Origin: Sphingomonadales bacterium
GTDB lineage: Bacteria > Pseudomonadota > Alphaproteobacteria > Sphingomonadales > Sphingomonadaceae
DNA: 64,000 nucleotides
Direction: 5' to 3'
NCBI GenBank assembly: GCA_027491235.1
Contig: JAIXWO010000022.1
Span: forward strand, 434,001 to 498,000
In this document: positions 1 through 8,621 of the stretch, one piece after another
Layout: each line of letters opens with the position of its first letter
Position numbering within the stretch: position 1 is the stretch's first letter
Notes under the pieces: generated by a model
Databases searched by the model: none
Seen by the model: the letters and a program-made list of their open reading frames with translations, nothing else
What the model was told of the DNA's origin: nothing
Program-made: the position numbers and the translations under genes

Positions 1-144
1 AAGGCCATTCAGCGTTTTGAAAAATGCATCGATCTCCATCCAGGCGATGGACTGTCAAAGACCTATATTGATCGCTGCCTGACGCTTCAGGCGTCTCCGC
101 CTGCCGGAGAATGGGATGGCGTGTGGACGATGAAGGATAAGTAG
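1..144 (+). CDS. Class III adenylate/guanylate-type cyclase, C-terminal end only
   Basis: Only the last 47 codons are present; the gene begins before the window. The frame is open from base 1 and ends in TAG at 142-144. The tail has the pattern F-x-x-A/C-x-x-L-x-P-x-D-G-x-S and ends in a Pro-Pro then W-D-G-V-W-x-M sequence. I recognise this as the usual C-terminus, after a TPR-like segment, of bacterial class III cyclases annotated as adenylate/guanylate cyclase. The catalytic domain is not visible, so the nucleotide made (cAMP, cGMP, cCMP or cUMP) cannot be read here. The stop is two bases before the start of the Pycsar-effector-like membrane gene, and that gene's ribosome site lies inside this one, so the two are almost certainly co-translated. 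The family call is moderate; the link to the next gene is strong on spacing. Confidence 0.62.
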   Translation, partial: KAIQRFEKCIDLHPGDGLSKTYIDRCLTLQASPPAGEWDGVWTMKDK

Positions 145-146
145 GA

Positions 147-713
147 ATGGACGACACAGGCCAGATTGATAGCGCTACGTCGGGCATTGTTCCGTCTGTT
201 GAAGGCACTTTGAGCTACGTGCCCAATGCCATTCATCTCATGCGCACAACCCAGCAGATGCAGTTGCAGCTTTCTCAAATGGCGGATCAGAAGGCGTCGA
301 TCCTGATGGGGGCGACATTTGTTTCGTTCACCATTTCCATCGGCCAGTTGGCGTCCGGAAAAGTGTCTCCCGCGTTGGTTATTCTTGCCACATTTGCACT
401 TCTAGCCGTTGTCCTGTCGATGATGGTCGTCATGCCACAGCTCGGCGTTGCCGGAACGCGCAAACTTGAAGGAAATCTGCTGTTTTTTGGCGAGTTTGCC
501 CGCATGTCCGAAGCGGACTTTAGAGCAACTTTGAAGCAACAACTGGTGTCTGATGATCTGGTCTATTCCGCAATTGCCCGTGATATTTATCAGAATGGGC
601 AAGTGTTGGCCTTCCGGAAATACCGGTACCTCACACTGGCCTACAGGACTTTTCTTGCGGGCCTTATCTTGTCATTTGTGGCCTTTGTAGCCCAGCAATG
701 GTTGCTTGTCTGA
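147..713 (+). CDS. Pycsar effector-like membrane protein (PycTM/DUF5706 type)
   Basis: The 188-residue protein has a roughly 47-residue cytoplasmic leader and hydrophobic segments near residues 50-67, 75-97 and 167-187. Family-like features are ADQKAS at 46-51 running into the first helix, LLFFGEFARMSE at 111-122, and a D-I-Y-x-x-G-x-V-L segment at 146-154 leading to the basic-aromatic FRKYRYL just before the last helix. I recognise this layout from the Pycsar transmembrane effector family (Pfam PF18967). In described Pycsar systems the effector senses a cyclic pyrimidine nucleotide and disrupts the inner membrane of an infected cell. Here it directly follows a cyclase, the expected partner. 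The ribosome site AAGGA overlaps the cyclase end. It could instead be a chromosomal signalling pair with another cyclic nucleotide. Family call fairly sure; immune role inferred. Confidence 0.72.
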   Translation: MDDTGQIDSATSGIVPSVEGTLSYVPNAIHLMRTTQQMQLQLSQMADQKASILMGATFVSFTISIGQLASGKVSPALVILATFALLAVVLSMMVVMPQLGVAGTRKLEGNLLFFGEFARMSEADFRATLKQQLVSDDLVYSAIARDIYQNGQVLAFRKYRYLTLAYRTFLAGLILSFVAFVAQQWLLV

Positions 714-716
714 GGC

Positions 717-1187
717 TCAGTCCAGCGCAATCCAAAGATCAAACATCGCAGCTTGGCCATGGCATACACCGCCTTCGTCAATCAAAGGCCAGGTGAGGGC
801 ATGCTGCACTCGAAAGCGGTTGCCCCGGCAAGATACGAGATTACCTGAATATTTGGCAACGCCGCCGGAACCCTTGACCGCCGCGAACAATCCGTTTGGG
901 CCATCCTGTCCATCCGTCTCGACGTGGGCACGCTGAAACTGAGGGCTGAAGCCGAGATAGTCTGTCTCATAGACCTCCAGCGCGCATCTGTTTGCAAAAC
1001 ATGTCATGCCGTCGGACAATTGATATTGGGCCAGTATCGCGCAAGGCGCCGTCCACAGGGCGGCAATGACGTCATCCGATGTTTTTACCAAGGGGCGGCG
1101 CGCCTGCCGGAAGTAGCTGGCAGCGATCAACTCGATTTTTGGGGCCATAACGGCGTCCCGGTAGGGCGGTGGAACGAAGCTGCTCAT
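717..1187 (-). CDS. MEKHL-domain protein
   Basis: 156 residues, convergent with the effector gene and only three bases from its stop. The protein resembles the MEKHL domain, a PAS-like fold named from the end of some plant homeodomain proteins and common as a free-standing protein in proteobacteria and cyanobacteria. Signs are the helix I-A-A-S-Y-F-R near residues 21-27, A-L-W-x-A-P near 43-48, C-F-A-N-R-C-A-L-E-V near 62-71, the loop Y-S-G-N-L-V-S near 112-118, R-F-R-V near 123-126, and the C-terminal G-Q-A-A-M-F-D-L-W. No catalytic residues or membrane segments are evident. The function of free-standing MEKHL proteins is not established; small-molecule or redox sensing is only a guess from the PAS-like fold. 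There is no link to its neighbours beyond position. Confidence 0.6.
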   Translation of the reverse strand: MSSFVPPPYRDAVMAPKIELIAASYFRQARRPLVKTSDDVIAALWTAPCAILAQYQLSDGMTCFANRCALEVYETDYLGFSPQFQRAHVETDGQDGPNGLFAAVKGSGGVAKYSGNLVSCRGNRFRVQHALTWPLIDEGGVCHGQAAMFDLWIALD

Positions 1188-1485
1188 TCAGTAAGGTAGC
1201 CCCAAAAATTGAAGAGATAGCCAAGCTCGCAAGATGATGATCGGACCATAGCGGGAGGGCGTTTCTGCTCAACAGAAGAAGAAGCAGAGTTGGTTGCATT
1301 GGCGCTTGCGGGTGTAATCCTTCCAATCAGGCGAGAATGTGGGGAGCCGGCGCGCCCAGAAACGCTGGCCTTAAGCGGTCCTATCCGGTCGGGACTTGTT
1401 GTAGTGCATCCTAAATGGCTCATTTCATTTGGATATTTGCGCCAATCCTGATCTCTTCCTCCTCGACATTGCGCCACGGTAAACT
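1188..1485. other. 298-base gap with a start-less open frame
   Basis: Divergent gap between the MEKHL gene (reverse) and ccmF (forward), so it should hold both promoters; no clear -35/-10 pair stands out. On the forward strand, frame 1221-1451 is open for 76 codons after an in-frame TAG and reads like real protein in places (a T-E-E-E-A-E-L-V-A-L-A-L-A-G-V segment, then V-V-V-H-P-K-W-L). It has no ATG or GTG; the first possible start is TTG at 1290 with a weak purine stretch before it. A second frame just upstream (1169 to about 1234) also reads well and would join it after a one-base shift near 1228-1234. This may be a decayed gene fragment or chance. No product assigned. Confidence 0.25.
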
Positions 1486-3426
1486 ATGCCTCAGACCATG
1501 TTAGCAGAACTTGGAATGGCGGCGCTTTGGATTGCGGCGTCGCTTGCCTTCCTCCAATTCGCCCTTGGTGTCGTCGTGCTCCGGCAGAATCGCGAGGACC
1601 TAGCTAGGACGATTGCGCCGCTTGCCGTCGCGCAGGCTGCCCTTTGCGGTCTGGCATTTTTGGTCCTGATGCTGCTGTTTCTCCGGTCGGACATGTCTGT
1701 CCTGCTTGTTGCGACAAACAGCCATTCCGAAAAGCCATGGCTCTACAAATTTGCCGGAACATGGGGCAACCATGAGGGATCCATGCTGCTATGGGTCGCT
1801 ATTTTGGGTGTTGCTGGGGCGACGGTCGCGCTTTTCGAACGTGCCTTGCGTGCAGATACCAAGATCGCGACGCTGACGGTTCAGGCCGCGATTTCTCTTG
1901 GTTTTTATGTTTTCCTGCTGGTTGCGTCTAATCCCTTTGCGCGGATCGCGGGCGTGACCGAGGGACAGGGGTTGAACCCGCTGCTGCAAGATCCTGGCCT
2001 CGCCTTTCATCCTCCCACACTTTACATCGGCTATGTCGGGATGTCGGCGGCGTTCAGTTTCGCCATTGGCGCGCTCATCACACGCGACGTAACCCCAAGC
2101 TTTGCCCGAGCCATGCGTCCTTGGATTTTGGGGGCATGGATTTTCCTTACGATCGGGATCACGGCAGGCAGCTATTGGGCCTATTATGAACTGGGCTGGG
2201 GCGGATGGTGGTTCTGGGATCCTGTCGAGAATGCGTCCCTGATGCCATGGCTCGCAGCGACGGCACTCTTCCATTCCGTCACAGTCCTTGCGACCCGAGA
2301 CGCTCTGCGGACTTGGACCATCATGCTGTCCTGTGTTGCCTTCTCCATGTCCATGGTCGGCACGTTTCTCGTGCGTTCCGGCATTTTGACGAGCGTGCAC
2401 AGCTTTGCGGTTGATCCCAAGCGAGGGATCTTCATCCTAGGACTGCTGGCGATCTACATTTGCGGCGCGTTGGCGCTCTTTGCTTTGCGCGTCGGCACAA
2501 TTTCCGAAGGCAAGCGTTTTGAGCCGGTGAGCCGGGAAGGTCTGCTGGTTATCAACAACCTCTTGCTTTCGGTCATCCTCGTCGTCGTGATGGTTGGCAC
2601 ACTTTATCCTTTGGCGCTGGAAGCCTTTACAGGTCAGAAAATTTCCGTCGGTGCGCCGTTCTTCAATGCGACAACGGGCCCACTCGCCCTTGCTCTGGTA
2701 GCATTCATGGCTGTCGGGCCTTTGCTGCGCTGGCGCCATGATGGAGGCAGAGACCTCATTGGCAAGCTTGCCATTCCTCTTCTGGTTTCTGTGATCACCT
2801 TGGGCGCCGTCTATTTCTTTGCCGGCAAAGCAGCGCTGCTCCCCGTGATGGGGCTCGTCGTTGCAGCAGGAGTGGCGGTAGGCAGTGTGGCTCCCCTGTG
2901 GAAGCGCAACTTGGCGCGGACACCTCTCTTTACCTGGGGCATGGTCATAGCCCATCTTGGTTGCGCGGTGAGCATCGCCGGGATGGCGGCAGACAGCGCC
3001 TTTATGAAGGAAGCACTTGTGCCCATGCGTGTCGGCGACACGCGCTCCATCGGCGACTTCCGCGTGACTTTTGAAGATGTGGCGCAGGTCCCTGGTCCCA
3101 ATTACGATGCCCTTCAGGCAACGCTAAGGGCCGAGCGTTCCAACGGCGATTCGTGGGCATTGAAACCCGCGCTGCATCGCTTTTCCACCCCGGCCATGGT
3201 TACCAATGAGGCGGCAATCCGGACGTTTTGGAATGGCCAGCTTTATGTTGTTGTGGGTGATGAGCGGCCCGGAAACGTGTGGGTCATCCGGATGTGGTGG
3301 AAGCCATTTGTGACTCTCATTTGGGCAGGCGGCCTTATGATTGCAGGCGGCGGCTTCCTGTCGTTGATTGGTCGTGTTCAGCGCAATGCGGCAGGACGTA
3401 AAGCCAAACGGCTCTCTGCTGCATGA
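1486..3426 (+). CDS. ccmF: Cytochrome c heme lyase subunit CcmF
   Basis: Core of the System I holocytochrome c synthase: a polytopic inner-membrane protein that takes heme from CcmE and, with CcmH and CcmI, attaches it to CXXCH motifs of apocytochromes in the periplasm. The 646 residues match the usual CcmF length. The tryptophan-rich WWD heme-handling motif is plain at about 237-255 (G-W-G-G-W-W-F-W-D-P-V-E-N), preceded by W-G-N-H-E-G-S at 93-99 and the conserved F-H-P-P-T-L-Y-I-G at 174-182. About fifteen hydrophobic segments are visible. The start at 1486 could instead be the ATG at 1498, giving the more typical M-x-A-E-L-G beginning. It opens a tightly overlapping operon with ccmG, ccmH and a ccmI piece; ccmA-ccmE are not in the window. 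The multiheme cytochromes next door would depend on this machinery. Confidence 0.96.
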   Translation: MPQTMLAELGMAALWIAASLAFLQFALGVVVLRQNREDLARTIAPLAVAQAALCGLAFLVLMLLFLRSDMSVLLVATNSHSEKPWLYKFAGTWGNHEGSMLLWVAILGVAGATVALFERALRADTKIATLTVQAAISLGFYVFLLVASNPFARIAGVTEGQGLNPLLQDPGLAFHPPTLYIGYVGMSAAFSFAIGALITRDVTPSFARAMRPWILGAWIFLTIGITAGSYWAYYELGWGGWWFWDPVENASLMPWLAATALFHSVTVLATRDALRTWTIMLSCVAFSMSMVGTFLVRSGILTSVHSFAVDPKRGIFILGLLAIYICGALALFALRVGTISEGKRFEPVSREGLLVINNLLLSVILVVVMVGTLYPLALEAFTGQKISVGAPFFNATTGPLALALVAFMAVGPLLRWRHDGGRDLIGKLAIPLLVSVITLGAVYFFAGKAALLPVMGLVVAAGVAVGSVAPLWKRNLARTPLFTWGMVIAHLGCAVSIAGMAADSAFMKEALVPMRVGDTRSIGDFRVTFEDVAQVPGPNYDALQATLRAERSNGDSWALKPALHRFSTPAMVTNEAAIRTFWNGQLYVVVGDERPGNVWVIRMWWKPFVTLIWAGGLMIAGGGFLSLIGRVQRNAAGRKAKRLSAA

Positions 3427-3950
3427 AGCGCTCTTGGGTTTTTTGGCTCCCGGTGGCGGCATCGATCGCCATGTTTGCGACCTTCTTCGTCGCTTTGGTG
3501 AGGCCGGCAGATAGGACCATCGTGTCGCAATTGGTCGGGCAGCCCTTGCCTGCGTTCGATGCCCCGGCTGCCATGCCTGATCAGGCCGGGACCAGCAGCC
3601 GTGATTATGCCGATGGCAAGCCCCGGCTGTTGAATGTCTTTGCCAGCTGGTGCGGCCCCTGTGTGGCTGAAATCCCCGTTCTGCTTCAACTCCAGGCTAT
3701 GGGTGTTGAGATCAACGGTGTCGCAATTCACGACAAGCCGGAGGATCTCGCCCGGTTTTTTGCCGAAAATGGAAATCCTTATGCGCGGGTGGGGCTGGAT
3801 CAAGGCGGTCGTGCCCAAATAGCCTTCGGGTCGGCTGGCGTCCCGGAGACCTTCATCATTGATGGCAAAGGACGGGTCGTTGACCAGCATATCGGTGTCA
3901 TCACCGAGGCCGACATTCCTGACATCCTCGCAAAACTGAAAGGCAGCTGA
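3423..3950 (+). CDS. ccmG: Thiol:disulfide interchange protein CcmG/DsbE
   Basis: A periplasmic thioredoxin-fold reductant, anchored to the inner membrane, that keeps the cysteines of apocytochrome CXXCH motifs reduced before heme attachment. It has 175 residues: an N-terminal membrane anchor at about 6-26, then a thioredoxin domain with the active site W-C-G-P-C (Cys77, Cys80) and the later G-V-P-E-T-F-I-I-D stretch with the cis-proline typical of CcmG. The ATG overlaps the ccmF stop by four bases (ATGA), which indicates translational coupling. It shares its last base with the ccmH start. Length and motif order are normal for the family, and nothing is missing. Confidence 0.95.
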   Translation: MKRSWVFWLPVAASIAMFATFFVALVRPADRTIVSQLVGQPLPAFDAPAAMPDQAGTSSRDYADGKPRLLNVFASWCGPCVAEIPVLLQLQAMGVEINGVAIHDKPEDLARFFAENGNPYARVGLDQGGRAQIAFGSAGVPETFIIDGKGRVVDQHIGVITEADIPDILAKLKGS

Positions 3951-4339
3951 TGCGTCGTTTTCTGATCGCAGCCACCTTATGCTTGGCTCAGCCAGTTTTG
4001 GGTCAGGATTATGCCGAGGAATCCCTTCCCGACGTTAATCAGGAAGCGCAGGCCGTCGCGTTGATGGATACGCTGCGTTGCGTGGTGTGTCAGGGTCAGC
4101 CTATCTCAGGCAGTAATGCAGATCTTGCGCGCGATATGCGCCGCCTTGTCCGGGAACGTATTGCTGCAGGGGAAAGCCCTGAGACGGTGCGGGCTTGGCT
4201 CGTCAGCCGCTATGGCCAGTGGGTTAGCCTGAAGCCGGAGGTCAACGAGTTGACCGCACCTTTGTGGCTGATCCCAATCATCGCCATGGGCGGCGCGGCC
4301 TTGCTCTATTCGCGGCGCTTCAAACGAAAGAAAAAGTAA
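3950..4339 (+). CDS. ccmH: Cytochrome c maturation protein CcmH (CcmL type)
   Basis: The thiol-oxidoreductase subunit of the heme lyase complex. It has 129 residues with a signal peptide at about 1-18, the diagnostic L-R-C-x-x-C motif with Cys44 and Cys47, a three-helix periplasmic domain including R-x-x-V-R-E-R-I-A-x-G-E-S, and a C-terminal membrane helix at about 105-121 followed by a lysine/arginine-rich tail. The motif pair exchanges disulfides with apocytochrome and CcmG. This is the short form lacking the TPR extension of E. coli CcmH; in that arrangement the TPR function is supplied by CcmI. Start and stop overlap both neighbours by one base, so it is part of the same translationally coupled operon. 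Confidence 0.94.
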   Translation: MRRFLIAATLCLAQPVLGQDYAEESLPDVNQEAQAVALMDTLRCVVCQGQPISGSNADLARDMRRLVRERIAAGESPETVRAWLVSRYGQWVSLKPEVNELTAPLWLIPIIAMGGAALLYSRRFKRKKK

Positions 4340-4518
4340 TGGCTTGGATCGGCGTCTTAATCCTCTGTGCTGCAACTTTCGGCGCCTTATGGTGGTCCGG
4401 CAGATTTTCCCGCACCGCGCTTGAGCTTCTCGGTGCAGCCTTGATGTTGGCCGTTGCGGGCTATGCCTGGCAGGGCACACCCAATCAGCCCGGTTTCCCG
4501 GTCAACGCTTCCAAATAA
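4339..4518 (+). CDS. CcmI N-terminal membrane portion only (59 residues)
   Basis: The ATG at 4339 overlaps the ccmH TAA by one base. The product has two hydrophobic segments (about 2-18 and 30-45) joined by a basic loop with G-R-F-S-R, and ends Q-G-T-P-N-Q-P-G-F-P. This is the layout of the CcmI membrane part in sphingomonads, where full CcmI continues into a periplasmic TPR domain that recruits apocytochromes. Here translation stops at TAA right after the Pro-Gly-rich hinge, and 59 bases later the convergent giant cytochrome gene ends. A TPR protein matching the missing half lies at 20468-21391. The gene may be a functional half of a split CcmI, or a truncated remnant. Coding call supported by the tight overlap and membrane pattern. 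Confidence 0.7.
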   Translation: MAWIGVLILCAATFGALWWSGRFSRTALELLGAALMLAVAGYAWQGTPNQPGFPVNASK

Positions 4519-4577
4519 TCGTTTCAGTTTAACCAGCGCCGAAATTGGCCGCCCGCATGGCGGACGGCCATCATCGC

Positions 4578-7500
4578 TTACTTCTTCTTTGGGACCCAAT
4601 CCGCAAAGGTCGGCTTATCGCTCACGCGGTAAAGGAAGCCGCTGCGGTTGCGATAGAAGCGTTCCATCTCTTCACGGTTGAACGGGCGTGAGCCCAAGCG
4701 GCCAAACACAGCCATCTGTCCGCCGGTTTCATCCACACCGCGATCCCGGTCGAGTCCCTTTGACATAGCGAGAGCAGGCGAGGGGGTCTTTGCCCATGCG
4801 ATCAGCTCCGGCTTGGGGGCCGGGGAGAAGCCATAGTAATTTGGCTGCGACGCCGGCGATGTGAGCTGCAGGACCTTCATGCCGTTGCGACCGTCCGCCA
4901 CATAGGCAAAGAGCGATGCATTGGTGGAGCCCACGATCACATCCTCAGCATCATTCAGCAGGCCGCCAAACGTCACCTTCTGGTAGATGGTCGGCTTTTC
5001 CGGGTTGGTCACGTTTAGAATTACGAGACCGTCCTGCTTGGCCGCAACATAAGCGTATGTCCTGGCAATGTAGATACGACGGGCGTTGCTGAGTGGTACT
5101 GTCGCTTCCGGAACAGGAACGATCTTGCGCGCATTGGTGATGTCGAACAGCTTCACACCGTCTTCATCAGTGACCCACAGATAGCGGAATTGGAGGGCAG
5201 ATGCCCGTGCTCCCTTGGCAGGGAGCACCTGCATGACACGGGGCTTGAGCGGATCGTTGAGATCAAGAACGACGACACCTGCATCCGCTGCGACATAGGC
5301 ATAATGCCCGCCGAGCGTGATGTGCGTTGCCCCCTTTAGGATGTTACCCTCATTCCATGTCAGCGCGCGACGAAGGAAGTTATTGCGCGGCTCACCATCA
5401 GCCAATGTGTTGATGTCGACAAGGATCAGACCTTCGACGCTGTCCGTCACAAATGCATAGTTATAGATCGGATGGAACGGTTGTTCCTGGTTCATGCTCC
5501 GCATTTCCGGCGTATTCTTCGCCGGGTTGATCGGCTGGTTGGTTGCCAGCGCCATGCAAGTTGCGTTGGTCGACTTCACCTGCGTGTCGTGGCCAAGCTG
5601 GGAGAAGGGGCCGGTCAGAATGCGTTCTGACACGCCCTTGTTTGCGACTGAGGCGATGTCATAGGCGCGGAAGCCCGCACGGCCTTCTGCAACATAGAGA
5701 TACTCTCCGCGCATCTGCAGACAACGGACGGCATCATCGGTGCCCTTCACCTCGTTACGGATGATTTCCTTGAGGCCGGTTTCACCGCTGAGCCGCTTGT
5801 CGAAGGATTTTCCGCGCGTCCAGTTGATGAGCTCGCGCTTATTCCGGTCGACATGGGCCTTGTAGAAGTCCGGATAAGCGTACTTCTGCAAATAGGATCC
5901 GAAGACGGCCTGAGGTTCGTCATACTCGGTGACGCGCACCGCTTCGACGCCGTTTTCCAGACCCGTCCATGCATACATGCCGACGAAATTGACGAAGTTT
6001 GTTCCCTGCAGGAGCAACTGGGCCATGATCGCGTTGTTGTCGTTATCCACCGACACATGGCAATCGCTACACTTCTTGGTCTCCGTCGTTCGGACGGTAT
6101 GCGGGAAGTGCGGTGCAAAGGCCTGCGATGAGAAGCCGACCGCAGAAATCGGCGGCTGCTGCACATAGATGCGTTCGCGGTTCACGTTGGTGGAGGACAG
6201 GATCAGGGCAGACGTCGATCGCACTGGCGTAATAATGTTGCCCTTAGTGGTCTGGTGGCGGCCAAGCTGGAACATGTCATCACGCGCGACTTGTGGGTTA
6301 TAGGTCGCAAAGTTGCGTGTCTCTTCACCCTCATATTTGTGGGATGTGGTCTTCCAGTTTGCCTCAATAGGCAGGTGGCAGCCGCCGCAGCTTGTCGTCC
6401 AGCTCAGATGGCAAGTGAAACATGCCATTTCGCTTTCCTTGTGCGCCAATTGATCGTCTGGAATGCCGGCGCCGAATTCAAACTTGCCGGTTTCAGAACC
6501 GGTTTTGGCCATCAGTTTTGATCGGGCAGCCTTCAGATTGAAATTCGGGCTATCCGGATCGACGCTGTCTTTGACGAGGCTCATGCGCCATTCCAGCTTA
6601 GGATCGAGCACGGAGCGCTGAACGAGATAGCGCTTCCCGTTATCGTCTTCCTTCCACTCAAAGCGGCGCTGGCCATCCGGATTGCGGATGAGCGAGAGGT
6701 TGTTGCCGCCGGGAGGGGCCGCAGGCCCTGAGGTCAGAAGCGTGGGGTCTGCTTTGCTCGTGCCATGGCAATCCTTGCAGCCAATCTCGATTGCATTGGC
6801 GACTTCACCATAGATGAGGCCATTGCCGTGGCTGTCCTGCGAGAAGTGGCAATCCACGCACTGCATGCCCTTTTCGGCATGGATATCCATCAGATGGACA
6901 GATTTTCCGGGGTTGGTGCCGATAGGAGGGAACTTGCCTTCACCCTTCCTTCGGAACTTTTCCGGATCGTCATACGCTACGACCTTGTCGTCGGCGTCGA
7001 GCAAATTGCCTTCACGGTCGCGCTTGAAAATCGCGCGGAAGTTCCAGCCATGACCATGATAATCCGCAAATTGAGTTTCTTTCGCCTGGGGATTGATATC
7101 TTCAGCCACGCGGCGGACGAAATCGACATCGGACCATTTCCCGCGAGGTGCAGCCCCTTCAGGGTTCCGATTTAGGACTTCATGCGTTTCAGCAGCCGTG
7201 GGGTATTTCTGCTTTTCCGGCCACATCAGTGGCGCGTCACTTTCATAGTCCCACATGGTGTAGCCAAGGAAAGAATTCAGGAAAATGTTCGGCTGATGCA
7301 TGTGGCAATTCATGCACTGCGCGGTCGGAATGGCGCGTGTGAAGGCGTGCTCAAGCGGGTGTCCGCTTTCCTTGCGCGGGTCAGGCGCATGGCTCTTTCC
7401 GTGCCCGTCGTCATGCCCAGATTTCTTTTCGCCGTGGCCGTGGACATCTCCATGCCCCTTGCCATGGCCCTTACCATGACTGTCGCCCAAGACCGCGCGC

Positions 7501-8621
7501 TTCTGCCCCTCCATCTTGTCAGCGATGGTTGGATCAAGCGTGAAGGTTTGTCCGTCATTGCCAAATTTGGCATAGGTCAGGCTCTGGGGTGCTTCCCGGC
7601 TGTTGGCATATGGCACGTGGCAGCTGGCGCAGCCCGAATGGCGATAATCGCCCGGCTGATCGTTCGTCCCCATGAACCAGGTGAAGGGATCGTTGAGGCG
7701 CGTCTTGTGGATGTTGAGCACCGGAATGGCGACGCGCAGGCCCGTACCGGGGCCTCGGTTGGACTGGCGAATGTCAGGACGGCCCGGTTCTTCCAAGCGC
7801 TGCAACTGGCCAGTCGAGTTCGGTAGCCCGACTTCAGGGAACTGCGTTCCGTTCGTGCGGCCACCGCGCTCGAACACGCGGAAAATGTCAGCCGGCGGAA
7901 CGACCTGCCATGTTGGCAGTGGGTAGAGTGCGGCGAGCGCGCCTCGTGCTTCCTGTTCCTTCGTTACGGTTCCGGGCGTGACCCCCGGTGACAGGATTTT
8001 CGCAGGCTCGCTTTTCTCGGTGTAAGCTTCGCCAAAAATGTAGTTTTTGAACGGGGCAATTCCGTTGTTGTACGCCGCACCACCCCATAGCATGGCGCCA
8101 GTCGACATGATGGAGCGGTCAGTCGCCTCAATCACCGACATGTGGCACGCGCCACACGAGTCCCGCACAACACGATAGTCGGACGGGTTGTTGAACCTTA
8201 CAAACTCCCGGCTTTCCTTGTTCAGAAGCGTGTAGCTCTGCTTCGGGTTGGCCGAAGACGGCCAGTTCCAAGCTTTGGGAAAGCGGGGCATGACATGCGC
8301 TTTGGACAGCGCGATCGTATAGGCTTTGTCGCCTTCTTTAGCGTTCTCGGGCGCAGATACTGTCGCGTTGCCGCCATGGCAGTCAGTGCAGCCCAACACG
8401 ACCGCTTCCGATCGGTGCATGCTATATGCGTCGGTCTTGGTGTGGCAGGACACGCAACCGATGCTTTTTGCCTTGGCCTGATCCGTCGTCTGTCCGGCGG
8501 GCGCCGCAGGAGCGCGGACAAGGGTGTAATCACGCGCCACCGGCTTCTCAGCATCAGAGGCGAGGAGACCGGACGGCACCATGAGCGCGATGACGAGGAG
8601 GAGGCGGGAAAGCAGTGACAT
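4578..8621 (-). CDS. Giant decaheme cytochrome c with LVIVD-repeat propeller
   Basis: 1347 residues, exported by a signal peptide of about 22 residues. Ten CXXCH heme sites start at Cys 56, 78, 156, 331, 436, 588, 615, 734, 745 and 851. A His/Gly-rich stretch at 382-411 (about ten His) sits between hemes 4 and 5 and may bind metal. Residues ~972-1256 carry at least six LVIVD-type beta repeats (pattern Y-A/L-Y/W-V-x-D/A-x-x-x-G-x-x-V/I-x-D/N), expected to close into a propeller. LVIVD repeats are typical of secreted or surface proteins, so a periplasmic end-station or outer-surface cytochrome is likely, probably with the porin-like protein encoded just upstream (start and stop share one base). 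No match to MtrC or OmcA is recognised. Last gene of the reverse-strand cluster; natural electron acceptor unknown. Confidence 0.88.
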   Translation of the reverse strand: MSLLSRLLLVIALMVPSGLLASDAEKPVARDYTLVRAPAAPAGQTTDQAKAKSIGCVSCHTKTDAYSMHRSEAVVLGCTDCHGGNATVSAPENAKEGDKAYTIALSKAHVMPRFPKAWNWPSSANPKQSYTLLNKESREFVRFNNPSDYRVVRDSCGACHMSVIEATDRSIMSTGAMLWGGAAYNNGIAPFKNYIFGEAYTEKSEPAKILSPGVTPGTVTKEQEARGALAALYPLPTWQVVPPADIFRVFERGGRTNGTQFPEVGLPNSTGQLQRLEEPGRPDIRQSNRGPGTGLRVAIPVLNIHKTRLNDPFTWFMGTNDQPGDYRHSGCASCHVPYANSREAPQSLTYAKFGNDGQTFTLDPTIADKMEGQKRAVLGDSHGKGHGKGHGDVHGHGEKKSGHDDGHGKSHAPDPRKESGHPLEHAFTRAIPTAQCMNCHMHQPNIFLNSFLGYTMWDYESDAPLMWPEKQKYPTAAETHEVLNRNPEGAAPRGKWSDVDFVRRVAEDINPQAKETQFADYHGHGWNFRAIFKRDREGNLLDADDKVVAYDDPEKFRRKGEGKFPPIGTNPGKSVHLMDIHAEKGMQCVDCHFSQDSHGNGLIYGEVANAIEIGCKDCHGTSKADPTLLTSGPAAPPGGNNLSLIRNPDGQRRFEWKEDDNGKRYLVQRSVLDPKLEWRMSLVKDSVDPDSPNFNLKAARSKLMAKTGSETGKFEFGAGIPDDQLAHKESEMACFTCHLSWTTSCGGCHLPIEANWKTTSHKYEGEETRNFATYNPQVARDDMFQLGRHQTTKGNIITPVRSTSALILSSTNVNRERIYVQQPPISAVGFSSQAFAPHFPHTVRTTETKKCSDCHVSVDNDNNAIMAQLLLQGTNFVNFVGMYAWTGLENGVEAVRVTEYDEPQAVFGSYLQKYAYPDFYKAHVDRNKRELINWTRGKSFDKRLSGETGLKEIIRNEVKGTDDAVRCLQMRGEYLYVAEGRAGFRAYDIASVANKGVSERILTGPFSQLGHDTQVKSTNATCMALATNQPINPAKNTPEMRSMNQEQPFHPIYNYAFVTDSVEGLILVDINTLADGEPRNNFLRRALTWNEGNILKGATHITLGGHYAYVAADAGVVVLDLNDPLKPRVMQVLPAKGARASALQFRYLWVTDEDGVKLFDITNARKIVPVPEATVPLSNARRIYIARTYAYVAAKQDGLVILNVTNPEKPTIYQKVTFGGLLNDAEDVIVGSTNASLFAYVADGRNGMKVLQLTSPASQPNYYGFSPAPKPELIAWAKTPSPALAMSKGLDRDRGVDETGGQMAVFGRLGSRPFNREEMERFYRNRSGFLYRVSDKPTFADWVPKKK

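Noticed and set aside
7382-7470. His/Gly-rich coding stretch as a DNA tandem repeat
   Set aside because: Codon choice varies along it; it is a compositional protein feature, not a DNA repeat.
7182-7826. Long forward frame of 214 codons antisense to the giant cytochrome
   Set aside because: It is the complement of well-supported CXXCH coding sequence in a G+C-rich genome; such antisense frames are expected.
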